Shown here: piece after piece, positions 36,764 to 46,783 of the stretch
How positions within the stretch are numbered: the first letter of the stretch is position 1
Layout: every line of letters begins with the position of its first letter
Origin: Eubacterium sp. UBA5416
Lineage (GTDB): Bacteria; Bacillota; Clostridia; Lachnospirales; Lachnospiraceae
NCBI GenBank assembly: GCA_002409525.1
Contig: DHNM01000002.1
Location: 1-64,000, forward strand
Length of the DNA stretch: 64,000 nucleotides
Reading direction: 5' to 3'
Notes under the pieces: generated by a model
The model's input: only the letters and a program-made list of their open reading frames with translations
Told to the model about the DNA's origin: nothing
Databases searched by the model: none
Position numbers and translations under genes: made by a program

Positions 36764-37731
36764 TCCACCTCCCTCTCATTATGATGGCAGGCGGCATAGC
36801 GTCCCTTTTCCACCTCTACAAGCTCTGGCACTTCCTGCCGGCACAGATCTGTGGCTTTCGGACACCTCGGAGCAAAACGACAGCCGGGCGGCGGATTTTT
36901 CAGTGCCGGAGGACGGCCGGGAATTCCCGCTTTCTGTGATTTATCGCCCACACGGGGAAGCGAATCCACCAGCATTTTCGTATAAGGGTGAATCGGATCC
37001 CGGAAAATATCCCCGGTGCGCCCAATCTCAGCGAAGCTTCCCGAATACATAATTCCCATACGGTCTGTCACCTGATAATGGACACCCATATCATGACTGA
37101 CCAGTACAATGGTATTCTGAAACTGTCTCTGCAGGCGCATCAGCAACATTAATATTCCCTTTTGGACCACCACATCCAATGCCGTAGTCGGTTCGTCTGC
37201 CAGGACAACACCCGGAGACATAAAAGTGGCAAGTGCGATAATCACACGCTGACGCATTCCTCCGGAAAGCTGGAAAGGATAGGCTTCCAGGATATCGGGA
37301 GATAACTGTAGTTCTTCCAGATACTTTTTCACACGGTTTAAAACTTCCTCCTCCGTTTCATTTCCACGCTGTTCCTTCGGAATCGAATCCAGGAACTGCC
37401 GTTTGATTCGGACAATCGGATTGAGCACACTCTGTGCAGCCTGCGGCACATAGGTGATATTCTCCCACCATGTCTTACGGATATTTCCTGTCTCATAATG
37501 GAACTCTTTTCCATTCTTCTCCCCGGTAAGCATTACTTTTCCCGAATCAATCTGAAGCGGATATTCCGTGATATCATAGATTGTTTTCAGCAGAGTTGTC
37601 TTGCCGCATCCGGATTCACCGGCAATCCCGAAGATCTCATTGTCATGGATCTTAAGATTCAGATCATTTAAAGTGAGCACATCTTTATCCATGGTTTTAT
37701 AGGAGGCTGAAAGATGATCAATTGTAAGCAT
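36760..37731 (-). CDS. Opp/Dpp-type ABC transporter ATPase (OppD-like)
   Basis: The 323-residue ATPase carries Walker A GESGCGKTT, signature LSGGMRQRVIIALA, Walker B VVLADEPTTALD, and a C-terminal CRFAPRCPKATDLC block. It forms the heterodimeric motor with the OppF-like protein. Its ATG overlaps the 4-base region around the OppC stop and has a GGGGGAAG site. Substrate as for the cluster: either peptides or, given the locus, oligosaccharides. Confidence 0.95.
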   Translation of the reverse strand: MLTIDHLSASYKTMDKDVLTLNDLNLKIHDNEIFGIAGESGCGKTTLLKTIYDITEYPLQIDSGKVMLTGEKNGKEFHYETGNIRKTWWENITYVPQAAQSVLNPIVRIKRQFLDSIPKEQRGNETEEEVLNRVKKYLEELQLSPDILEAYPFQLSGGMRQRVIIALATFMSPGVVLADEPTTALDVVVQKGILMLLMRLQRQFQNTIVLVSHDMGVHYQVTDRMGIMYSGSFAEIGRTGDIFRDPIHPYTKMLVDSLPRVGDKSQKAGIPGRPPALKNPPPGCRFAPRCPKATDLCRQEVPELVEVEKGRYAACHHNEREVE

Positions 37732-37733
37732 AG

Positions 37734-38570
37734 TTACTTCCCCCTTTTCATCGATAAGAAATCATTGTATCCCGTGATCAGAAGAAACAGACCGACAAAG
37801 AGTACGACCGTAGCCACAATCGGAGAGCCGATCCAGAACCACTGACCGGCGAAGATCGCATTGCGCTCTCTTGCCCACTGAATCATATTTCCGAGTGAAA
37901 TCAGATTTGCCGGAGACAGTCCCAGCACAGCAAGACTCGACTCAGAACCGATAGCAGAAAGTGTGGCATTCATGAAGTTGGACAGCGACCAGGTGAGTGC
38001 ATAAGGCAGAATCTCCGTCACGACTACCTGAACCGTCCCTTCCCCTGAAAACCAGGCCGTATGGATAAAATCTCTCTCTTTCATAGTTAAAGCCATAGAC
38101 CGAATCTGCCGGCTTGGCCATGCCCATGCAAACATCGCCAATACCAGCGCCATAAGAAAGACTGTGGACGACCCCTTCATCAGCGATGTCATCAAAATCA
38201 GAATAGGAAGAGAAGGGATGACCACAAAAGTATCTGTCAAAAGTGTCAGAACACGATCTGCAATTCCACCGGAAAATCCTGCAAGAAGCCCGACGAAAAC
38301 CCCCACCACCGTTCCGATTGTCGCTACAATCAGGCCGATCATCAGCGAATTATGGATGGCTTCGATGAGAAGCCACATCACATCCTGCCCCATGCTCGTT
38401 GTTCCAAGCCAGTGCACAAACGAAGGACTTAACTGCTCCGGATACGTATTGTAGGTAAATGGATTCACATGCGGGATATAATAAATTACAAAACCAATCA
38501 CCAGAAATACCGCTGTCGTGATGAGTCCGATCTTCAGTTGGATGTTCGCATTTTTCCAAAATTTTTTCAT
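37734..38570 (-). CDS. Opp/Dpp-type ABC transporter permease (OppC-like)
   Basis: The 278-residue permease has an N-terminal membrane segment, the TSMGQDVMW motif typical of OppC proteins (usually written GTDxxGRDV), and five more predicted segments. It works with the OppB-like partner encoded 15 bases upstream. Confidence 0.93.
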   Translation of the reverse strand: MKKFWKNANIQLKIGLITTAVFLVIGFVIYYIPHVNPFTYNTYPEQLSPSFVHWLGTTSMGQDVMWLLIEAIHNSLMIGLIVATIGTVVGVFVGLLAGFSGGIADRVLTLLTDTFVVIPSLPILILMTSLMKGSSTVFLMALVLAMFAWAWPSRQIRSMALTMKERDFIHTAWFSGEGTVQVVVTEILPYALTWSLSNFMNATLSAIGSESSLAVLGLSPANLISLGNMIQWARERNAIFAGQWFWIGSPIVATVVLFVGLFLLITGYNDFLSMKRGK

Positions 38571-38585
38571 CTCATCATCCTTTCT

Positions 38586-39590
38586 TCAGCTGTACCGGAT
38601 GCGCGGGTCGATAAATGGATACATCAAATCCACAATCAGCGTAGCCGTAGAAATCGCAAGGATCGAAATTGTAATGCACCCCAGAATCATGTTGTAATCC
38701 GACTGAAGGATTGCCTTTTGAATCAATGTACCGACACCGGGATACCCAAAGATGATCTCCGTCATGATCGAACCACCGAATACACCACCGAGACTCATCG
38801 CGAGAGCTGTAATCTGAGTCAGAATTGAGTTTCGTAGCACATAATCTTTCCCGATCACCTTTTCCGGAACTCCGCGGTATCGGGCAAAAGTCACAAACTC
38901 TTCCTCGGCTGTCGTAGCGGAAAGTGATTTCATTGATATAATCCACCACCCTGCCCCGACAAGCAGCAGGGAAATGGCCGGAAGAATCGAGGCCTTCAAC
39001 AGTGAACCGAGAAAAGCTCCTGTTCCTCCCATCGTATTCATTGTTGTCTGCAGGGGAAACCATCCCAGCAGATAGGCAAAGACAATCTGCAAAACCAGCG
39101 CAACGATAAAATACGGAATCGGATAGATACAGATAGCTATCCCCTCCATGATTTTAGAAGAACGCTTGTTCTTCCGAAATCCGGCCTGAAGGCCAATCAG
39201 GTTTCCGATCACCCAGGCGATCACTGTTGTTGTCAGAGACAGACAAAGCGTGTAGGGCAGATACGTGGCAATAATCTCACCCGCGGGCGTTGGATAACTC
39301 ATCAGAGAAGGTCCGAAGTCAAAGTGCAGGAGTCCATGCCACAGGAAACTTCCATACTGCTTCAGGAGTGAACCTTCCAGTCCAAATTGTATTCGCAGCG
39401 AATGGCGAAGCGATTCCATCTGAGCAGGATCCATCTGACCCGAACGTGACTCCATCTGTCCGATCATGTTTTCCACGGGATCCGAAGGAAACATGCGGGG
39501 AATGAAGAAGATAAAAGTAACTCCTATCCAGATCGTGAAAATCCAGGTAACGAGCCGAAGCCCTAAATATTTTCGAAACTTCAAATGCAA
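38586..39590 (-). CDS. Opp/Dpp-type ABC transporter permease (OppB-like)
   Basis: The 334-residue permease begins with the typical LRLVTWIFTIWIGVTFIFF membrane segment and ends in the PGVGTLI...SDYNMILGCITI...DLMYPFIDPRIRYS block of OppB-type proteins. The last residues, about DPRIRY, are the family signature. It follows the binding-protein gene by five bases. Confidence 0.94.
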   Translation of the reverse strand: MHLKFRKYLGLRLVTWIFTIWIGVTFIFFIPRMFPSDPVENMIGQMESRSGQMDPAQMESLRHSLRIQFGLEGSLLKQYGSFLWHGLLHFDFGPSLMSYPTPAGEIIATYLPYTLCLSLTTTVIAWVIGNLIGLQAGFRKNKRSSKIMEGIAICIYPIPYFIVALVLQIVFAYLLGWFPLQTTMNTMGGTGAFLGSLLKASILPAISLLLVGAGWWIISMKSLSATTAEEEFVTFARYRGVPEKVIGKDYVLRNSILTQITALAMSLGGVFGGSIMTEIIFGYPGVGTLIQKAILQSDYNMILGCITISILAISTATLIVDLMYPFIDPRIRYS

Positions 39591-39595
39591 TCACC

Positions 39596-41536
39596 TCATT
39601 TCGATTCATCTTTCACAGGGGAAATCTCAGGTGTCATATATTTGAAGCAGCTCCACCACCACCAGGGACCATTATACGGATTCTCGGCATTGGGATAATT
39701 GCCCCAGTATGTGCTGTTTGTCGGTACAAACTTCACTCCGGAATGGAAACCGATAAATGGCATATCAGCAATCGCTATTTTCATGAAATCCATCCCCAGC
39801 TGATAAGATTTCTCGTCATCCGGCGACAGTCCGGCCAGCTCATGGATAATCTTCGTAGCCTCAGGATTGTTCCATCGCGTTCCCTGACCGGATCCCCGCT
39901 TGCCATAGGGCACAATCAGGTCCGCATCCCATCCACTGATCTGCGAATAAATATCTTTGGTAATTCCACCTGTGGGCCAGTAACCGGCAATATCAAACTC
40001 GCCCGTGGCCCCATGGGTATCCCAGGTTGCGCTGCTCTCACTGGAAATGTTGCATTTCAGCCCGAATTTGCTCAGCTGATCATAAGCGGCCTGTACTCCC
40101 CGGCCTGCCTGAGCTTCTGTGTCAGCCATGTATGTCATGTTAATGGTAAACGGCTTCCCGTCAAAGTACCATCCGTCATCTTCCTTCGTAAGTCCTGCTT
40201 TTTTCAAAAGCTTCTCTGCCGACTGTGGATCATGCTTCCAGCAGCCAATTCCAAACAGATCGATCAGTTCATCTTTGTCATCCGGAATGTCATAGCCTTT
40301 CGCTTTCAGTTTTTTGGCCATTCGCCCGGCATAACCGGAATCAAAAGGTTTGACCGTTGTTCCGTCTCCGAGATCCAAAGTAAACTCTTCCACCCAGGGT
40401 AACAAGGGCAGATAATACATTTTCTGCATGGCATTTGTCGCCGTCAGAATCGGGAAGGGGCTCGCCCTTCCGACACCGTCAAATATCGTGTCGGAGATAT
40501 CATCAAAGTTCATCGCCATCGCAATTCCCCATCGGAAATCCGGATTGTCATAAGGTGCTCCTTTTCCCATGGAGAATGCAAGACCTTTTGAGCAGGGATC
40601 ATCGCTGGTCGCATATGGAAAATCATGATACCAGCAGGAAATCCTGTCGTTGTCCTTCATCATCTTCTCGAGCATCTCAGGCGTAACTTCACAGAGAATA
40701 TCCACTTCGTTGTTGATCATGCTCATCTGCCTTGTCGTGTCATCTCCCAGAACCTTAAACAGGATGTATTTCGCTTTCGGCTTCTTTCCAGTGACAACAC
40801 CGACTGTACTGTTTTTCCAGTCTTCTCTGCGTTCATAAAGAATCCATTTTCCAAGCTTGTCAAAGGCTTTTACCGTATAAGGACCTGCAACAACCGGTTC
40901 ACTGTCCTTAAATGTTGTGACATCCGATTGTTTTGAGTAGATATGTTCCGGAACGATTCGCAGATCATTTCCATATATAGTGACACCGAACCTCAGTGCA
41001 AGACGCGGGAAAGATTCATTTGTCACGATTTTGATCGTATAATCATCCACTTTGTCAACAGACTTGAATACTTGATTATAATAGTCCGATGCGCCAATCC
41101 CGGGATTCTCCATGATCATGTGGAATGTATAAACAACATCATCCGCTGTCAGATCTTCCCCATCTGACCATTTGATTCCTTTTCGAATTTTAACGATATG
41201 CTCCGTAAAATCCTCATTCGATTCCGGCATACCGTCTGCAACTTCTCCGAACTGTTCTCCTTTTACTGTATCCATCTCCCACATCATCGCTGACATTAGC
41301 TGATGTATACCGAATCCGACCTGCGTGCCGGACATGTAGGTGTTAAACTGTCCCGGGACATCTGTGGGGGTCTGTGCCTCCACGATCAGCGTCTCATCCC
41401 GGGGTGTTCCGACCTCAGTCATATCTCCTTTTTTGCCGCCGGATCCGCCCCCGCCTCCTTTTCCACATCCGGCCATTCCTGCCACAAGCGATGCCACAAG
41501 CACAGGAGTCAAAAGTTTTAGTAAGCTTTTTCGCAT
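39596..41536 (-). CDS. Family 5 solute-binding lipoprotein of the Opp cluster
   Basis: The 646-residue lipoprotein has a lipobox MAGCG with cysteine 24 followed by a Gly-rich linker, then a family 5 (DppA/OppA-like) fold. The pattern GIKWSDGEDLTADDVVYTFHMI is diagnostic for family 5. Members bind peptides, nickel or, in several anaerobes, oligosaccharides. Many tryptophans and the pectin locus make a sugar ligand plausible, but this is inference. It is the first gene of the Opp operon, with an AGGAGG site and a promoter at 41586-41614. Confidence 0.92.
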   Translation of the reverse strand: MRKSLLKLLTPVLVASLVAGMAGCGKGGGGGSGGKKGDMTEVGTPRDETLIVEAQTPTDVPGQFNTYMSGTQVGFGIHQLMSAMMWEMDTVKGEQFGEVADGMPESNEDFTEHIVKIRKGIKWSDGEDLTADDVVYTFHMIMENPGIGASDYYNQVFKSVDKVDDYTIKIVTNESFPRLALRFGVTIYGNDLRIVPEHIYSKQSDVTTFKDSEPVVAGPYTVKAFDKLGKWILYERREDWKNSTVGVVTGKKPKAKYILFKVLGDDTTRQMSMINNEVDILCEVTPEMLEKMMKDNDRISCWYHDFPYATSDDPCSKGLAFSMGKGAPYDNPDFRWGIAMAMNFDDISDTIFDGVGRASPFPILTATNAMQKMYYLPLLPWVEEFTLDLGDGTTVKPFDSGYAGRMAKKLKAKGYDIPDDKDELIDLFGIGCWKHDPQSAEKLLKKAGLTKEDDGWYFDGKPFTINMTYMADTEAQAGRGVQAAYDQLSKFGLKCNISSESSATWDTHGATGEFDIAGYWPTGGITKDIYSQISGWDADLIVPYGKRGSGQGTRWNNPEATKIIHELAGLSPDDEKSYQLGMDFMKIAIADMPFIGFHSGVKFVPTNSTYWGNYPNAENPYNGPWWWWSCFKYMTPEISPVKDESK

Positions 41537-41585
41537 AACGAATACCTCCTATTCATTTACTGTCGTTTTGTACTTTCAATGAATC

Positions 41586-41614
41586 GTTATCAGAGGTTGT
41601 CTACTTTATGTAAA
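41586..41614 (-). promoter_or_regulatory. Predicted promoter of the Opp operon
   Basis: TTTACA (41609-41614) and GATAAC (41586-41591) on the minus strand are 17 bases apart, about 50 bases before the binding-protein start. The -10 is imperfect (four of six). Confidence 0.45.
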
Positions 41615-41673
41615 CATGTACTAGTATGGATAATTCAGTATATACAATGGGTGGCATTCATATGCTAATAAAA

Positions 41674-43401
41674 TCACTTGCTTTCTGCTGCTTTTTTTCT
41701 CTCTCCTGTCTGTTGTTTCTGATAAGATTCCCGCACCATCTGTGTGAGTTCCCTTCCTCCATTTGAATACCAGTCGCTTACGAAGGTGTCGAAGTACGCC
41801 ACTGGTTTATCTCCGCAGACAATCTGCAGAAACGCCTGTTTTTCCAGTTTTAAAAGTTCAGGGGGGACTTCACCCTCCACATCCCCCATTGACAGTGGGA
41901 TATTGCTCTCTATCCCGGAATCTGCCAATAATCCTGCGGCAGTGATCCGAGAGGCATAGGCTGCCCACGCATTCGCAGTCGTCACATTGCCATTCAGATA
42001 TGTTTTGCATGTATCGTAATAAGATTTCTCCAAACCCGATAGAGAATCGACCGACTGTTCACCTTCCAGAGCTGCTCTGATATTTCTTGTGCTCCGAAAC
42101 AGCCCGTCTCTGTAATCCACATTGATATTCATGGGACGGGCAGTGGGATCCACGTTTAACGCAAAGTATTCATTGATTTCATCTGCATTTTTATCCTGAT
42201 ACCTGGAATAGTCAAACATAGCGCTGATATACTTGGGCACGATTTCCGGATGTTTATATCCCTTCCTCACCACCACATACTGCCAGTCGCTGTAAGAAGC
42301 AAAAGTCCGCACCTGATTTTCATCTTCTCTGGTCAGAAAATACGGCTCCCAGTCAGCCTCTGGATTTGAGCTGTAGGAGGACATCAGTGGATTGTTTGGT
42401 GCCCACCAGTTACCAAAGAATGCACCGCATTTCCCTTCGTTAACCAATTCATTGATATTCTCCGGTGTTCTCAGCAGGAACCTGGGGTCGAGGATGCCTG
42501 TCTGATACAGATGGCTCAGATAAGTCAGTGCTGATTTTGTCTCCTGAGTCAGTGAACCATAAGTTACATTCCCATCTTTGTCAAGAATCCATTTCTGTGG
42601 TGCCGCATGGAACATGGTGAAGACGGGATCCATGGAATAAGTGGAACTGCTCTTTGATACCATGCTGCTATTACAGGCCAGGCCAATGGTTTCCCTGTTT
42701 CCTGCAACATCTTTCTTTATAAACTCTTTGATGATATCCATAGCCTCTTCCATTGTTTCAGGCTCTTTTAGACCAAGCTTATCCATCCAGTCTTTTCTCA
42801 TCCAGAGCATCATAGCACCGTGGTCAATAACGGTATCCGGAAGCGCGTAAAGTTTCCCATCAGAAGATGCCGATTCCAGAAGACCTTCGCCATAACTCTG
42901 ATACATGTCCTTCACACGGCTGGTTGTGCACTCTTCATACACCTCTGTCAAATCCGAGACGAGACCGTTCTTTATGAGATCTTTCAGATTATTTCTGCCC
43001 TTTACCACCATGATATCCGGAATGTCCCTGTCTTTGATTGCCAGTCTTACCGTTTCATTGTACTGCTCCCCGTCTTCGATCTCAAAAACATCTTTATTCT
43101 GTATGTTCAGGTTTTTCTTCAGATAACGTGTATAACCATTATCCTCATAAGTCTCCCCAACAGGCAGGTTTGCGTTATTAGAACCCGATATTTTTCCCAG
43201 GGTGTAGGTTACCTCATCCGGATACTTTCCGTGAGCCGTGTGTTCGGCAGTCGCCCATCTCTTTTTGATCTCTTCTGATGACATTGCATGTTCAGACCGC
43301 TGGTCCACCTGTTCCCGGGATGATCCATCCCCCAAAAGGAAAAGGCTCATCAAAGTGGCAGAAATTCCTAATAAGAACATTATTATCTTTCGTTTTCTCA
43401 T
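41674..43401 (-). CDS. Orphan extracellular sugar-binding protein without lipobox, next to the sensor kinase
   Basis: The 575-residue protein is an LplA-type family 1 binding protein by size and pattern (GKLYALPDTVIDHGAMMLWMRKDW... and ETMEEAMDIIKEF). The N-terminal hydrophobic segment has no cysteine at all, so it cannot be a standard lipoprotein. It may be held by an uncleaved signal anchor. It follows the histidine kinase gene by only three bases and has no permeases of its own. An accessory ligand-presenting subunit for the YesM kinase is therefore the best guess (inference). The alternative is a spare binding protein for another importer. Confidence 0.85.
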   Translation of the reverse strand: MRKRKIIMFLLGISATLMSLFLLGDGSSREQVDQRSEHAMSSEEIKKRWATAEHTAHGKYPDEVTYTLGKISGSNNANLPVGETYEDNGYTRYLKKNLNIQNKDVFEIEDGEQYNETVRLAIKDRDIPDIMVVKGRNNLKDLIKNGLVSDLTEVYEECTTSRVKDMYQSYGEGLLESASSDGKLYALPDTVIDHGAMMLWMRKDWMDKLGLKEPETMEEAMDIIKEFIKKDVAGNRETIGLACNSSMVSKSSSTYSMDPVFTMFHAAPQKWILDKDGNVTYGSLTQETKSALTYLSHLYQTGILDPRFLLRTPENINELVNEGKCGAFFGNWWAPNNPLMSSYSSNPEADWEPYFLTREDENQVRTFASYSDWQYVVVRKGYKHPEIVPKYISAMFDYSRYQDKNADEINEYFALNVDPTARPMNINVDYRDGLFRSTRNIRAALEGEQSVDSLSGLEKSYYDTCKTYLNGNVTTANAWAAYASRITAAGLLADSGIESNIPLSMGDVEGEVPPELLKLEKQAFLQIVCGDKPVAYFDTFVSDWYSNGGRELTQMVRESYQKQQTGERKKAAESK

Positions 43402-43404
43402 CGA

Positions 43405-45096
43405 TTACTTCTCTCCCTTGTTTTTAGGAATTCGAATTTGAACACAGGTTCCCTCTCCTTCTTTACTTCTCACATGGAGCCCGTATTTCTCTCCATACAG
43501 CAGAACCAGACGGTCATTTACATTTCTCACCCCATAGCCTTTGGAGTGGTAAGTCACAATCTGTTCCGCCTTTTCCCGCTCCATGCCAAACCCATTGTCA
43601 CATACACTCAGATACAGAGTCTTTTCATCCTGGGAAATGCAGATCAGCAAGTTTCTCTCTTCCTTTTCTGACGCATCCAGGCCATGTTCTATGGCATTTT
43701 CAACAAGCGGCTGCAAAATTAACTTCGGAACCTCACAGTCTTTGGAATCGTTGTCCACATCCCAGGTGGTCTTAAAATTATCATCATGCATGATCAGTTG
43801 AATATCAAGGTAAGCCCTGATATTACTCAGTTCATTTTCCACAGTTGTCATCGTTTCGCCTCTGTTCAAACTGGTGCGGTAAAAGGTCGACAGGGCCAGT
43901 GTCACCTGGCTGATTTCCGGCTCATCTGCCTCGATGGCTTTCCAGTTTATAATTGAGAGTGAATTATATAGGAAGTGAGGATTAATCTGCGCCTGCAGGG
44001 CTTTCATTTCTGTCTTCTGAAGCGCGATCTTGGATTCATATACCTCGGAAATGAGCTTGTTAATTTCATTCATCATCCTTCGAAAGCTGCGAATCAGCAC
44101 ACCTACTTCATCTTTTGAGTCACTGCTGACTGTTACTTCCCTCGATCCAAGATTAATCCGATTTATGTTTTCGGTCAGACGTTCCAGCCTTCCCACCATG
44201 CCTCTGGAAGCCCAATATCCCAGCAGCAAAATCAGTAGGATACAGATCGCCAGGATAGGAAAATTTCTTTCAACCAGATGATTAGCCGATTCCGTCATCA
44301 CTTTTGTCGGACGGTACAGATAGAACTTCCAGCCTGTATCCTCCATCTCCCTGGTCGAGTACGAATAGTGGGATTTAATATAGTCTACGGACTCTGCCCG
44401 GGCCGGTCGGTACTCCTCACTCATGGAATAGCTGGAATATACGATATCTCCATGCTGATCGCAGATGGTTCCCCCTGTATTATCTTTGCTCAGGCTGCTG
44501 AATGGTTCCAGCATTCTGTTATAATCCAGAGTGACTGCCAAAACTGCTGTAATTTTCTCATGATCAAAAAATTTCCGGCTGGCAATAATTTTCCGTTTGC
44601 TGCCCCTCTTTACAAACCACTGTACTTTTTCTGTGGATTTCAGATCCGGATACCAGAATTCTTTTTCTGCACTGTCAAGAGGAGCCAGCGTATTCCCATG
44701 TTTCACTTTAATATTCTCAGCATATAATGTTATTTTCTGAATTTCCTTGTGATAGATCTGAGGCATGGTAAGCAGCGGATCTGCCACTTCTGTATATTCC
44801 AGATAAGCCTCATAGTCAGATGTGAATTCTGTATCTATAATTTTGCGCAGATCCTGCGAATAGGACAGATAATTAATCAGATTACCGTAGATTTCCGCCT
44901 GGTTATCCAGGGTGTTCACCGTCTGATCCAGGGTGTCCTTCAGATTATTCTCCTCATTGCCACGCAGCATCTTAAGTGTTCCTGTCTGCATATATATACT
45001 CACGATCATCACAGGGATCAGGCCAGCGGCTATCATCAGAATCGTCAGTTTATACCGGTATTTTAAATCTCTAAATTTACGGATGATCTTCTTCAT
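43405..45096 (-). CDS. yesM: YesM-type sensor histidine kinase
   Basis: The 563-residue membrane kinase has membrane segments at about 17-36 and 278-297 around an extracellular sensing domain of about 240 residues, then a HAMP linker. The phosphoacceptor block QINPHFLYNSL (histidine 374) is that of the LytS/YesM group, and an ATP-binding domain follows (VENAIEHG with asparagine 467; DNGFGM). It phosphorylates the response regulator encoded upstream; the genes overlap by 20 bases. The system probably controls the flanking CUT1 importer. Confidence 0.94.
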   Translation of the reverse strand: MKKIIRKFRDLKYRYKLTILMIAAGLIPVMIVSIYMQTGTLKMLRGNEENNLKDTLDQTVNTLDNQAEIYGNLINYLSYSQDLRKIIDTEFTSDYEAYLEYTEVADPLLTMPQIYHKEIQKITLYAENIKVKHGNTLAPLDSAEKEFWYPDLKSTEKVQWFVKRGSKRKIIASRKFFDHEKITAVLAVTLDYNRMLEPFSSLSKDNTGGTICDQHGDIVYSSYSMSEEYRPARAESVDYIKSHYSYSTREMEDTGWKFYLYRPTKVMTESANHLVERNFPILAICILLILLLGYWASRGMVGRLERLTENINRINLGSREVTVSSDSKDEVGVLIRSFRRMMNEINKLISEVYESKIALQKTEMKALQAQINPHFLYNSLSIINWKAIEADEPEISQVTLALSTFYRTSLNRGETMTTVENELSNIRAYLDIQLIMHDDNFKTTWDVDNDSKDCEVPKLILQPLVENAIEHGLDASEKEERNLLICISQDEKTLYLSVCDNGFGMEREKAEQIVTYHSKGYGVRNVNDRLVLLYGEKYGLHVRSKEGEGTCVQIRIPKNKGEK

Positions 45097-46615
45097 CTAT
45101 TATATTTCCCTTTCGGCATGACTCCGGCGTACTGCCAAAATACTCCCGGAAACTTCGTCCAAAGTAAGAATTGTTAGAAAATCCTACTTTTTCAGCGATC
45201 TGCACAACCTTCAGATTGGTAGTTTTCAAAAGTTCTTTCGACTTCTCCATACGGTATTCTCTGATAAAACGGTTCAGATTTACCCCGGTTTCCTGCTTGA
45301 ATACAAAACTTAGGTATCCGGGAGAAAGACAGACCTGATCAGCAAGAAGCTCCGTAGTCAAAGCTTCATCGTAATGATGATAGATATAACTCTTTACCTG
45401 AGTCACATCTTCCCGATCGCCCCCGTCCTGAACCTTAAGATAATCCTCGAATTCTCTTATTGCCTTTTTCGTGATTTCCAATACATCCTGAATTGTATTG
45501 CAGTGATACATGCGGTCCACTTCTTTAGACAGCTCCCGCTCTCCGGTCACAGCAATTACCTCATAAATTTCCTTTAGAATATTTGAAAAAACAAACTTGA
45601 CATATAATTCAGAAAAGCGGCTGACATCTTTGTATTTCTTTTCAATCCGATAGAAATCCAGCCAGAGGTGATTTACGTCTTTATGGTGAATATCTTCCTT
45701 AATGTTCAAAAACAAAGTGGCATCCTGTATCTGGCTTACATCCTGTTCCTCCTCTTCCTGATCCATGGAAAACACATGGGTTTCCGGCTGATAAAACTGT
45801 TCTTCCAAAAGCTGTTCCATAACATTTAAATACTTTGGCATATCCTGGTAGCTCTCCAGAGGTCTGCTGATCACAAAATAACAGTCCACATAAAATCTTT
45901 GTCTGAAAAAGGTGCGCATCTGAAGAGCAAGTTTTTGGCAGTCACATGATCTGTCCGTGAGTAAGAACAAAGATTCGTTGGAATTCAGATTCTGATACTG
46001 AAATTTTCTCTGAAGATGTTCTCTTAAATCCTGCAAAAAATTATGCTCTTCCATCTCAAAGAAATTGTCGGAACTACCTGCCAGTATCATGTAAGAGAAT
46101 TGATTTAAATCCTCTTTTTCCAGATTCGTAATTTTACCGGCATTTTCTATGTACTCTTCTTTTCCCGTAAGAAGAAAATTCAACAGAAAAAACTGTCTCA
46201 GATAGTCTTCCTGTTTATTCTGTTTCTGTAACTTCTCATTCTGCTTGTCGATATTTTCGGTAACTTTATCCAGTGTTTTTTTGAATTCCGCCGGATCCAC
46301 CGGTTTCAGCACATAATCCACAACTCCGTATCGAAGAGCTTCCCGGGCAAATGAAAAGTCATTATAACCGCTGAATATTATAATCTGCAGGTCTGGATAT
46401 AGTTCTCTGGCCCGCCTGGAAAGTTCCAGACCGTCCATATATGGCATCTTGATATCTGAGAAAAGGATATCAACCTTCTGTTTCTGAAGGATTCCAAGTG
46501 CATCTTTGCCATTCACCGCCTCTAGAATCTGATAATCCTTCTCCTCTTTTTGTAGAAGAAACCGAATGCCTTTTCTCTCTAGTTTTTCATCATCCACGAT
46601 TAAAATAGAAATCAT
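45077..46615 (-). CDS. yesN: YesN-type AraC response regulator
   Basis: The 512-residue protein has an N-terminal receiver domain (phosphoacceptor aspartate 54 in LFSDIKMPYMDG; lysine in VLKPVDPAEF), a long middle region of unknown fold and a C-terminal AraC DNA-binding domain (LLADQVCLSPGYLSFVFKQETG; VVQIAEKVGFSNNSYFGRSF). It is the partner of the YesM kinase whose gene overlaps it. It lies directly downstream of the CUT1 permease genes, which it probably activates. Confidence 0.95.
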   Translation of the reverse strand: MISILIVDDEKLERKGIRFLLQKEEKDYQILEAVNGKDALGILQKQKVDILFSDIKMPYMDGLELSRRARELYPDLQIIIFSGYNDFSFAREALRYGVVDYVLKPVDPAEFKKTLDKVTENIDKQNEKLQKQNKQEDYLRQFFLLNFLLTGKEEYIENAGKITNLEKEDLNQFSYMILAGSSDNFFEMEEHNFLQDLREHLQRKFQYQNLNSNESLFLLTDRSCDCQKLALQMRTFFRQRFYVDCYFVISRPLESYQDMPKYLNVMEQLLEEQFYQPETHVFSMDQEEEEQDVSQIQDATLFLNIKEDIHHKDVNHLWLDFYRIEKKYKDVSRFSELYVKFVFSNILKEIYEVIAVTGERELSKEVDRMYHCNTIQDVLEITKKAIREFEDYLKVQDGGDREDVTQVKSYIYHHYDEALTTELLADQVCLSPGYLSFVFKQETGVNLNRFIREYRMEKSKELLKTTNLKVVQIAEKVGFSNNSYFGRSFREYFGSTPESCRKGNIIDEEDHP

Positions 46616-46638
46616 AATATATCTCCTGATAGTCCTTT

Positions 46639-46667
46639 AGGGGCCGCCGCATAAAGCGACAGCCCCT
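46639..46667 (-). terminator. Hairpin between permease and response regulator genes
   Basis: AGGGGC/GCCCCT (46639-46644 with 46662-46667) with inner CGC/GCG pairing. No T-run follows on the minus strand, so it may only reduce read-through from the transporter into the yesN/yesM genes. Confidence 0.35.
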
Positions 46668-46783
46668 TCACAAGGGTTCCTATAGCAATGATACCACGAC
46701 ATGAGAATCACTTAGGTTTTCAACCGTGATATCATATATATTTTAATCCAAAATGCCTTATATTGCAAGTTTTTTAGGCGTGC

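Noticed and set aside
36570..37052. Plus-strand frames of up to 160 residues opposite the Opp ATPase genes
   Set aside because: Antisense shadows of two clearly assigned ATPases.
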